5,288 nucleotides of DNA, taken from positions 1 to 5,288 of the forward strand of contig DVOI01000043.1 in assembly GCA_018713665.1 (NCBI GenBank), in the 5' to 3' direction. The position numbers were made by a program, and so were the translations under genes. The notes beneath the pieces were generated by a model, which saw only the letters and a program-made list of their open reading frames with translations, ran no database searches and was not told the origin of the DNA. The DNA is from Ornithoclostridium faecigallinarum (GTDB lineage: Bacteria > Bacillota > Clostridia > Christensenellales > UBA3700). Shown one piece after another: positions 1-5,288 of the stretch (positions within the stretch are counted from its first letter, which is position 1; every line of letters starts with the position of its first letter).

Positions 1-659
1 AACGCTTTGACCAACTCGACTCTGCGTCCTGCGCTCAGAATCAAAACATTGATCTCTTTGTTCCCGGCGAAAAATTCCATCGTCGCCTGACCTTCTTGAG
101 AAATGCCTTCTCTTTTGAACACTTTTGCGACCGTCATAAATAATATCTTGATGTCAAACCAAAAACTCAAATGATCAACGTAGTACACGTCCTTTTCAAA
201 TTTTTGATTCCATGTCAACGCATTCCTTCCGCTTACCTGGGCATAACCGGTCAATCCGGGACGGACATCATGTCTTCTTCGCTGGAAGCTGTTGTAAAGC
301 GGCAAATATTGCACCAGCAGCGGTCTCGGACCGACAATGCTCATCTGCCCTGCCAAGATATTGAAGATCTCGGGCAATTCGTCGATCGAGAGTTTGCGCA
401 TCATTTTGCCAAAACCGGTCAAGCGATCGGCATCGGGCAAGAGGTTGCCGTTTTCGTCCTTGGCGTTGGTCATCGTGCGGTATTTGATCATCTTGAAGAT
501 CTTGCCTTTTTTGCCCGGACGCGGCTGCACAAAAAACGGATTTCCTTTCATAGCGATCGCGACGACAGGCGTAAACAGCAGGAAAAACGGCGACAACACG
601 ATCACCGCCAAGAGGCTGAGGATGAAATCGAGCAGCGGTTTGAAAAAGTGTCTATACAT
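1..659 (-). CDS. pglC: PglC-type phosphoglycosyl transferase fused in frame to the start of an ATP-grasp protein (3' end outside window)
   Basis: Seen: 219 codons are open from ATG at 659 to the window edge with no stop. Residues 1-201 match small monotopic phosphoglycosyl transferases such as Campylobacter PglC: an N-terminal re-entrant hydrophobic helix (about 9-37) with the Ser23-Pro24 kink, QPRPG (45-49), KYRTM (59-63), catalytic dyad Asp93-Glu94 in LSIDELPEIFN, GPRPLLVQYLPLY (110-122), and HDVRPGLTGYAQVSGRN (130-146). Known: the family transfers a phosphosugar from a UDP-sugar to undecaprenyl phosphate at the inner membrane leaflet, starting glycan assembly. PglC proteins end near residue 200, after a segment like GISQEGQATMEFFAGNKE here. 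This frame instead runs on into INVLILSAGRRVELVKA, typical of the N-terminus of PylC/Pyl-like ATP-grasp ligases. The start is supported by AGAGGG 4 bases upstream and a 1-nt TGATG overlap with the aminotransferase, implying translational coupling. The fusion partner's identity rests on only about 17 residues. Confidence 0.9.
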   Translation of the reverse strand, partial: MYRHFFKPLLDFILSLLAVIVLSPFFLLFTPVVAIAMKGNPFFVQPRPGKKGKIFKMIKYRTMTNAKDENGNLLPDADRLTGFGKMMRKLSIDELPEIFNILAGQMSIVGPRPLLVQYLPLYNSFQRRRHDVRPGLTGYAQVSGRNALTWNQKFEKDVYYVDHLSFWFDIKILFMTVAKVFKREGISQEGQATMEFFAGNKEINVLILSAGRRVELVKA

Positions 660-1822
660 CACGCCCTCTGTTTGTCTTCGATGGTCTTGATGACGATTCC
701 GGCGACGAAGCGGACTTGGTCGTCGGTCATTTTGGTGTCGCACGGCAGGCAGAGGCTGCGGTTGAAGAGGTCTTCGCAGACGCTGCCGGCACCGATGGCT
801 TTTTGCTGTTTTTCGTCGAGTTGGGTGACGAAGCCGCAATCCTTGAACACGGGTTGCATATGCATGGGTTTCCATGCTGGGCGGCTCTCGATATTTTGTT
901 CGGCAAGCGCGTTGAGGATGTCCATAAATGTCGCCTTGCAGTCGGCGGAAAGGGTGATCGCGGTCAGCCAATAGTTGGGTTCCGAACCTTTTGTGGTCGG
1001 CGCAAGCGAGATGTAGGGGTTGTCCTCGAAAGCTTTTGCGTACAGCTCGTGAATGTGTCGTTTTTGAGCGACGCGTTCGTCGATGACCGTCATCTGACCT
1101 CTTCCGATGCCGGCGCAGATGTTGCTGAGGCGATAGTTGTAGCCGATCTCCTCATGCTGATACCACGGAAATTTTTCACGCGATTGCGTCGCCCAAAACA
1201 GCACTTTGTCGTGCGTCTTTTGATCGTTGCACATCAGCATGCCGCCGCCGCTCGTAGTGATGATCTTGTTTCCGTTGAACGAAAAGATGGAAATATCGCC
1301 GAAGTTGCCCGTCTTGACGCCTTTGTAGCTTGCGCCGAGGCTCTCGGCGGAGTCTTCAAGGACGGGGGTGCCGTGCTTGCGGGTTATCGCGAGAAGCTCG
1401 TCGAACTCGGCAGGATTGCCGTAAAGGTTTACGATGATGACCGCTTTGGGGTTGGGATATTGCTCATACGCCTTTTCGAGCGCCGCCGGGCTCATGTTGT
1501 AGCTCTCGCGGTCGCAGTCGATGAAGACGAGCTTTGCGCCGAGGTAAGCAGCCGGGTTGCAGCTGCCGCTGAAAGTGAACGACGAACAGAACACGACGTC
1601 GCCCCTCTCGACCCCGAGATATTTGAGTCCCAGATGGATCGCGGCGGTGCCTGCGGAAAGCGCGACGGCATACGGTCTGCCGATGTAGGCGCACATTTCC
1701 TTTTCGAACATTTCGACGTTCTTGCCGAGAGGCGCGACCCAATTGGTGTCGAACGCTTCTTGTATGTAACCCATTTCTTTGCCGCTCATATGCGGCGAAC
1801 TGAGATAAATTCTGTCTCTCAT
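659..1822 (-). CDS. pglE: DegT/DnrJ/EryC1-family UDP-4-amino-sugar aminotransferase (PglE/EpsN-like)
   Basis: This 387-residue PLP-dependent sugar aminotransferase has the usual full family length. Seen: IYLSSPHMSGKE (5-16) and NWVAPLG (27-33) at the N-terminus, the phosphate-binding SAGTAAIHL (56-64), LEDSAESLGA with Asp157 expected to contact the pyridine nitrogen, the PLP lysine Lys186 in SFNGNKIITTSGGG, NYRLSN (229-234), the substrate-binding ESRPAWKPMHMQPVF (312-326), and GSVCEDLF (346-353). These blocks closely follow Bacillus EpsN and Campylobacter PglE. Known: such enzymes use glutamate to aminate C4 of a UDP-4-keto-6-deoxy-HexNAc. Inference: it supplies the amino sugar handled by the downstream transferase/ATP-grasp polypeptide. 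It is the first gene of its operon: GGAAGG lies 6 bases before the ATG and a promoter about 35 bases upstream. The exact sugar configuration cannot be read from sequence, and no 4,6-dehydratase or acetyltransferase gene is in view. Confidence 0.95.
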   Translation of the reverse strand: MRDRIYLSSPHMSGKEMGYIQEAFDTNWVAPLGKNVEMFEKEMCAYIGRPYAVALSAGTAAIHLGLKYLGVERGDVVFCSSFTFSGSCNPAAYLGAKLVFIDCDRESYNMSPAALEKAYEQYPNPKAVIIVNLYGNPAEFDELLAITRKHGTPVLEDSAESLGASYKGVKTGNFGDISIFSFNGNKIITTSGGGMLMCNDQKTHDKVLFWATQSREKFPWYQHEEIGYNYRLSNICAGIGRGQMTVIDERVAQKRHIHELYAKAFEDNPYISLAPTTKGSEPNYWLTAITLSADCKATFMDILNALAEQNIESRPAWKPMHMQPVFKDCGFVTQLDEKQQKAIGAGSVCEDLFNRSLCLPCDTKMTDDQVRFVAGIVIKTIEDKQRA

Positions 1823-1828
1823 TCCTGA

Positions 1829-1834
1829 CCTTCC
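1829..1834 (-). promoter_or_regulatory. Ribosome binding site of the aminotransferase gene
   Basis: GGAAGG on the minus strand, 6 bases before the ATG at 1822. It fixes the aminotransferase start. No in-frame alternative with comparable spacing is needed, because the EpsN-like N-terminus begins right at this Met. Confidence 0.75.
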
Positions 1835-1861
1835 CGACGCTGCCGCGCCGTTATTATCTAG

Positions 1862-1890
1862 ATTATACTACACTCCCCCGCCGTACGCAA
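1862..1890 (-). promoter_or_regulatory. Predicted sigma-A promoter of the glycan operon
   Basis: On the minus strand a perfect -10 TATAAT (1867-1862) lies 17 bases from TTGCGT (1890-1885), a weak -35 with 3 of 6 consensus positions. Transcription would start near 1855, giving a leader of about 30 bases that carries the aminotransferase ribosome binding site. A CCCCCG...CGGGGG inverted repeat (1875-1880 / 1896-1901) has one arm inside the spacer and the other just upstream of the -35. The weak -35 leaves room for activation or repression. Confidence 0.6.
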
Positions 1891-1907
1891 GCATTCGGGG
1901 GCAGCAT

Positions 1908-2002
1908 TTGCGCGGATATATATAAATATAATGTGCGCGCAATGCGAAAATTGTTGCGGATATGGACAAAACGGCACAAGGCGGTGCGGACAAATTGCGC
2001 AA
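1908..2002. promoter_or_regulatory. Possible operator region: repeated TTGCGC-type half-sites
   Basis: Between the two divergent promoters an inverted repeat, TTGCGCG (1908-1914) and CGCGCAA (1936-1942), flanks a 21-base AT-rich stretch that includes TATAAT (1927-1932). A further self-complementary TTGCGCAA (1995-2002) sits 5 bases before the mannosidase -35. Recurrence of one palindromic half-site in a divergent control region fits binding by a dimeric regulator, but no regulator gene is in the window. The sites are short, so chance is a real alternative. Confidence 0.25.
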
Positions 2003-2007
2003 AGGCG

Positions 2008-2036
2008 TTGAAACGGCGCGGCGGATATGCTATAAT
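2008..2036 (+). promoter_or_regulatory. Strong predicted sigma-A promoter of the mannosidase gene
   Basis: TTGAAA (2008-2013, 5 of 6 consensus) is followed by a 17-base spacer and a perfect TATAAT (2031-2036), with TGC directly before it forming an extended -10. Transcription should start near 2043 and give a leader of about 27 bases. The position rules out the in-frame ATG at 1962 as the start, since that codon lies upstream of the promoter. Confidence 0.85.
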
Positions 2037-2059
2037 GAAGAAAAACCGTCAATCGTCAT

Positions 2060-2065
2060 AGGAGG
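2060..2065 (+). promoter_or_regulatory. Ribosome binding site deciding the mannosidase start
   Basis: Perfect AGGAGG, separated from ATG 2070 by AACA (4 bases). With the promoter just upstream it selects ATG 2070 over the in-frame ATG 108 bases earlier. Confidence 0.85.
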
Positions 2066-2069
2066 AACA

Positions 2070-5030
2070 ATGGGATTCGACAAACCTTTCGTCAAGCGCG
2101 CTTTGGCGAAGCCGGGGCATGTGACCAATCTTTTGCGCATCAAGGGCGACTGCTACACCAAGATCGGCGATCTCAAAGCGGAGGCGATCAAGAGCGACGA
2201 GCCGATCGCGTTCGCCGACCTCGACAAGAGCGCGTTCAAGCCGATCCGCAAATGGGAAAAGTGGGCGGACAAATTCGGCTGCGCGTGGTTCCGCTTCACC
2301 GGCAAGGTGCCGCAAAAGGGCAAGGACAAGCACGTCGTTCTGCGCATCAAATTGCAGGGCGAGGGGCTTGTGATGAACGAGGACGGCGTCGTACTGCAGG
2401 GCATCACGCAAGTGCTCAGCAAGGGCGACATCTTCCACTCTTTGATCGGCAAGCAGGTCGTCGACGTCGCGGACAAGTCTACCGGCGACGAGGAGATCAT
2501 GCTGTACGTCGACGCGGGCTTCAACGGCAAGCTGCGCTTTGAGAATTTGGTCGCACGTTTGCGCCGCTGCGACATCGCGATCTGCAACGACGAGGTCAAC
2601 GGCTATTATTACGACTACATCGATCTTTTCTTCACGATGCTCAAGCTGCCCAAGGACGGCGAGAGGACGAAAGAGATCGACGAAGCGCTCAAAAAGAGCT
2701 TTGCGATCTACCGCAGCGAGGGGGCGAAGGCGGCGCGCGAATTTTTGGCGCCCGTGTTGACTAAACCCATCGATTATCCTGCGACGGAGTACTATTGCAT
2801 AGGTCATGCGCACATCGATCTGGCGTGGCTGTGGCCGTGGCGCGAGACGCGCCGCAAGGTCGCGCGCACGTTCGCCAACCAATTGCGCAACATCAAAAAA
2901 TACGACGGTTTCCTCTTTGCCGAATCGCAGCCCCAGATGTGGGTATGGCTCGAAGAGGACCACCCCGAATTGTACAAGCGCGTATGCGAGGCGGTCGAGG
3001 CCGGGCGCATCGAGACTCAGGGCGCGATGTGGGTTGAGGGCGACTGCAATCTCGCTTCCGGCGAGAGCTGGATCCGCCAAGCGCTGTACGGCAAGAGATA
3101 TTGGATGGAGAAGTTCGGTACGGACACCGACCTTTGCTGGCTGCCCGACGTGTTCGGCTTCCCCGCGACGATGCCGCAGGTGCTGCGCGGCTGCGGGATG
3201 CAATATTTCATGACGATCAAGATCCTCAGCAACACGGTCAACCAATTCCCCTACAAGACTTTCATTTGGGAGGGGCTTGACGGCACGCCGGTGCTCGCGC
3301 ACATGGAGCCGCTGGGCGACTACAACTCGGGCGCGTCGCCTCTTGCGATCTTCAAGTCGGAGGCGCGCAACACCGAAAAGGGACTCATTCCCAAAGCGCT
3401 GCTCATCTACGGCGACGGCGACGGAGGCGGAGGTCCGGGCGAAGGGCACATCGAGTATGTCAAGCGCCACCGCAACATGAACGGACTTGCGCCGTGCGTG
3501 ATGAAGAAGTCGATCGACCTCTTCCGCGACCTCGAACCTTACCGCGAGATTATGCCGCACTACCAAGGCGAGCTGTATTACGAGCGCCATCAAGGCACCT
3601 ACACCTCGCAGGCAAAGACAAAGGAGAACAACCGCATGATGGAGCGCAAGCTGCACGAATTGGAGTGGCTGGGCGCGATGTGCGAGTTGAACGGCGGCAG
3701 CTTTGACCGCAAGTTCGCCGAAAAGATATGGAAAGAGGTGCTGCTCTATCAATTCCACGACGTGCTGCCCGGCAGCTCGATCAAGCGCGTCTACGACGAA
3801 TGCGCGGCGCGCTATGCGGTGATGGCGGACGAGACGGACGACATGCGCGGCGGCTATTTGGCGAAGCTGTTCCCCGAGGGCAAGGACGCCTACTTCAACT
3901 CGACGCCGTTTGCGCGGAGCGAGTACGTCAAAGACGGCGACAAGTGGCTCAAAGTCGACGTCAAGCCCTACTCCGCGACGACGAAGGCGGAGGACGCGGA
4001 CGTCGAGGCGGCAAAGGCGGAGCTCGCCTACGACGAATTCACGATCGAGAACTCGCAAGTTTCGGTCTGCTTCGGCAAGGGCGGCGAGATCGTGTCGATG
4101 TTCCTCAAACACGACGAGATCGAGCTGGTCAAAGAGTACTTCAACAAGTTCATCGTCTACAGCGATCCGTTCATGTACTACAATGCATGGGACATCAACA
4201 TGGACTACCCCAACATGCCGACCGAAGAGCCGCAATTGGTCTCGACGAGGACATATGTCGACGGCATGACGGTGGTGCGCGAGCAGTCGTTCGTGCACGG
4301 CAAGAGCAAGCTGGTGCAAAAGATCTCGCTGACGGCGGGCGATCCGATGGTGCGTTTCGACACGACGGTCGACTGGGACGAAAAGTACAAGATGCTGCGC
4401 GCGGACTTTGTGCCGACCTTCTTTGCGGACGAAGTCGATTGCGGCATCCAATTCGGCACCTTCCGCCGCTCGACGCGCGAGGACAACTCGATACAGCGCG
4501 CTCAATTCGAGATCTGCTCGCACAAGTTCGTCAACCTCGACGGCGGCAATTGCGGGCTGGCGCTCATCGACAACGTCAAGTACGGCAAGAGGGTCAAGAA
4601 CGGCTTGCTCAGCCTGTGCCTGCTGCGCGCGCCCAAGTTCCCGGACAAGACTTGCGACATCGGCACGCACACCTTCTCGTATGCGATCTATCCCCACCGC
4701 GAAAAATTGAACGACTCGGATGCCGTCGAGAGAGCTTATGCGTTCAACAACCCCCTCGTCAAGGAGCGCGGCGGCGACATGGACTGCCCGATCGAAGTGG
4801 TCGGCGACGGCGTCGTCATGGAGACGATCAAGCCCGCCGAGGACGGCAGCGGCGTCATCCTGCGCCTGTTCGAGAACAAGGGCAAAGACGTCACGGCGAG
4901 CGTCAAGACGGCGTTCAAGTGCGTCGCATACGGCTGCGACATGCTGGAAAACGCACAGGACAAAGTCGACCTCGGCGCATTGACCTTCCGTCCGTGGGAG
5001 ATCAAGACAGTGCTGCTCAAAACGCATTGA
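2070..5030 (+). CDS. Cytosolic GH38 alpha-mannosidase
   Basis: This 986-residue protein has the size and architecture of bacterial/Ams1-type GH38 alpha-mannosidases, zinc retaining enzymes that remove alpha-mannosyl residues from oligosaccharides. Approximate domains: an N-terminal beta-rich region (1-235), the catalytic alpha/beta domain (240-510), a helical middle domain (505-590), and C-terminal beta-sandwich domains (655-985). By alignment to Golgi mannosidase II, the zinc ligands are His248 and Asp250 in GHAHIDLAWLW, Asp360 in WLPDVFGFPATMPQ (also the nucleophile), and His563 in QFHDVLPGSS. The glycine-rich YGDGDGGGGPGEG (447-459) is also a family block. Asp417 in PLGDYNSG is a tentative acid/base candidate. 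There is no signal peptide or membrane segment, so it probably acts on imported mannosides in the cytoplasm. The gene is a single transcription unit with its own promoter and terminator, divergent from the glycan operon. A functional link to that operon is not shown. Substrate linkage is unknown; mannosylglycerate hydrolases are related but usually shorter. Confidence 0.95.
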   Translation: MGFDKPFVKRALAKPGHVTNLLRIKGDCYTKIGDLKAEAIKSDEPIAFADLDKSAFKPIRKWEKWADKFGCAWFRFTGKVPQKGKDKHVVLRIKLQGEGLVMNEDGVVLQGITQVLSKGDIFHSLIGKQVVDVADKSTGDEEIMLYVDAGFNGKLRFENLVARLRRCDIAICNDEVNGYYYDYIDLFFTMLKLPKDGERTKEIDEALKKSFAIYRSEGAKAAREFLAPVLTKPIDYPATEYYCIGHAHIDLAWLWPWRETRRKVARTFANQLRNIKKYDGFLFAESQPQMWVWLEEDHPELYKRVCEAVEAGRIETQGAMWVEGDCNLASGESWIRQALYGKRYWMEKFGTDTDLCWLPDVFGFPATMPQVLRGCGMQYFMTIKILSNTVNQFPYKTFIWEGLDGTPVLAHMEPLGDYNSGASPLAIFKSEARNTEKGLIPKALLIYGDGDGGGGPGEGHIEYVKRHRNMNGLAPCVMKKSIDLFRDLEPYREIMPHYQGELYYERHQGTYTSQAKTKENNRMMERKLHELEWLGAMCELNGGSFDRKFAEKIWKEVLLYQFHDVLPGSSIKRVYDECAARYAVMADETDDMRGGYLAKLFPEGKDAYFNSTPFARSEYVKDGDKWLKVDVKPYSATTKAEDADVEAAKAELAYDEFTIENSQVSVCFGKGGEIVSMFLKHDEIELVKEYFNKFIVYSDPFMYYNAWDINMDYPNMPTEEPQLVSTRTYVDGMTVVREQSFVHGKSKLVQKISLTAGDPMVRFDTTVDWDEKYKMLRADFVPTFFADEVDCGIQFGTFRRSTREDNSIQRAQFEICSHKFVNLDGGNCGLALIDNVKYGKRVKNGLLSLCLLRAPKFPDKTCDIGTHTFSYAIYPHREKLNDSDAVERAYAFNNPLVKERGGDMDCPIEVVGDGVVMETIKPAEDGSGVILRLFENKGKDVTASVKTAFKCVAYGCDMLENAQDKVDLGALTFRPWEIKTVLLKTH

Positions 5031-5044
5031 TCCAAGCATTGACC

Positions 5045-5070
5045 AAAGCGCGCCTTCGGGCGCGCTTTTT
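5045..5070 (+). terminator. Rho-independent terminator of the mannosidase gene
   Basis: A perfect 10-bp stem (5045-5054 with 5059-5068), mostly GC, is capped by the exceptionally stable C(UUCG)G tetraloop and followed by a T run (5066-5070, partly inside the stem). It starts 14 bases after the stop codon and closes a monocistronic unit. The minus strand has only three A-derived T residues, so it should work mainly rightward. Confidence 0.9.
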
Positions 5071-5149
5071 CGTGCTCGTGTGCGTTATCCCACACTTTTA
5101 CCCTTTTTGACCACGCAAATTTATCCCTCTTTCCGCGCAATATTTTCTC

Positions 5150-5224
5150 GTCGCTCACGAGTTACTCACCCGTGAGGTGGCTCGCGTGTTACTCACCCAT
5201 GAGGTCGCTCACGTGTTACTCACC
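5150..5224. repeat. Tandem 27-bp repeat (2.8 units), resembling 16S rRNA helix 6-8 sequence
   Basis: Units lie at 5150-5176, 5177-5203 and 5204-5224, the last cut after 21 bases. TTACTCACC recurs exactly every 27 bases (5162, 5189, 5216). Units 1 and 2 differ at 4 positions, and unit 3 differs from unit 1 at 1 of 21. Within units, CTCAC and GTGAG pentamers alternate, so the tract can fold into several hairpins, for example CTCACG (5154-5159) with CGTGAG (5171-5176). Read on the minus strand, a unit contains ACGGGTGAGTAAC followed by a CGTGAGC block, nearly the same as a conserved part of bacterial 16S rRNA. There is no spacer between units, so it is not CRISPR. Function unknown. Confidence 0.85.
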
Positions 5225-5265
5225 AAAAGCTTTGATTTATTGAGTTGTAAAGGTACATGCAAGCG

Positions 5266-5287
5266 ATGTGCGGAAAGTTCCGCGCAT
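5266..5287. promoter_or_regulatory. 22-nt near-perfect palindrome at the window edge
   Basis: Left arm ATGTGCGGAA (5266-5275) and right arm TTCCGCGCAT (5278-5287) are complementary at 9 of 10 positions, the tenth being a T-G wobble, around a central AG. With a 2-base centre it fits a dimeric protein operator better than an RNA hairpin. The gene it might serve is outside the window. The stretch from 5071 to this site holds only the tandem repeat and AT-rich sequence, with no supported gene. Confidence 0.4.
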
Positions 5288-5288
5288 A

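Noticed and set aside
716..1828. A 370-codon plus-strand open frame opposite the aminotransferase gene
   Set aside because: Same codon-register shadow effect. The minus strand encodes a full-length recognisable aminotransferase with promoter and ribosome binding site.
1927..1932. Additional TATAAT as a third promoter
   Set aside because: No acceptable -35 lies 16-18 bases upstream; the nearest TTTGCG has only a 14-base spacer. The stretch is AT-rich and produces such hexamers easily.
1962..2069. Upstream in-frame ATG giving the mannosidase a 36-residue N-terminal extension
   Set aside because: The extension spans the predicted promoter and the AGGAGG site, so it would not be on the main transcript. 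GH38 homology gives no support to it.
2049..5039. A 996-codon open frame antisense to the whole mannosidase gene
   Set aside because: It is in exact codon register with the sense gene, so it stays open simply because the sense codons TTA, CTA and TCA are not used there. Its translation is compositionally biased and resembles no family I know, while the sense frame has complete GH38 motifs.
3728..5110. A 460-codon plus-strand open frame overlapping the mannosidase in another frame
   Set aside because: The product is extremely rich in Arg with no recognisable domain, no ribosome binding site was evident, and it lies almost wholly inside the well-supported GH38 gene.
5150..5224. CRISPR array or integron attC site
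   Set aside because: The 27-bp units abut with no unique spacers, and the tract lacks the GTTRRRY core pairs expected of attC. It is a plain tandem repeat.
5257..5288. Possible start of a next gene (MQAMCGKFRA or MCGKFRA...), faintly like the MCGRF start of HMCES/YedK-type proteins
   Set aside because: Only 7-10 codons are visible, AAAGG is either too close (3 bases) or too far (12 bases) from the two ATGs, and no convincing promoter precedes it. It also coincides with the palindrome.

Overview
The window looks like chromosome from an uncultured, moderately GC-rich Bacillota (Clostridia-type) bacterium. This is inferred from strong AGGAGG-type ribosome binding sites, near-consensus sigma-A promoters, a compact rho-independent terminator and protein resemblances (EpsN/PglE- and PglC-like enzymes, a cytosolic GH38 mannosidase). 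No rRNA or other taxonomic marker gene is present, so the assignment is tentative.

Left part (1-1822, minus strand) is the promoter-proximal end of a surface-glycan operon. A DegT/DnrJ/EryC1-family PLP aminotransferase (PglE/EpsN-like) comes first. It overlaps by one base (TGATG) the next gene, which encodes a PglC-type monotopic phosphoglycosyl transferase. That frame does not stop where PglC proteins normally end. It reads without a break into what looks like the N-terminus of an ATP-grasp ligase (INVLILSAGRR...) and then leaves the window. The set suggests synthesis of a UDP-4-amino sugar, possible amide modification of its amino group by the ATP-grasp domain, and transfer of the phosphosugar to undecaprenyl phosphate.

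Middle (1823-2069) is a divergent intergenic region. It has a leftward promoter (TTGCGT-N17-TATAAT) for the glycan operon and a stronger rightward promoter (TTGAAA-N17-TATAAT with extended -10) for the mannosidase. Several TTGCGC-type palindromic half-sites lie between the two -10 elements.

Right part (2070-5030, plus strand) is one large GH38 alpha-mannosidase of 986 residues, cytoplasmic, with all expected zinc and nucleophile residues. It forms its own transcription unit, closed 14 bases after the stop codon by a cUUCGg-loop terminator.

The last ~215 bases hold no convincing gene. They contain a 27-bp tandem repeat (2.8 units) whose minus strand strikingly resembles a conserved stretch of 16S rRNA, and a 22-nt near-perfect palindrome at the window edge. 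The most notable observations are the phosphoglycosyl transferase/ATP-grasp fusion and the 16S-like tandem repeat.
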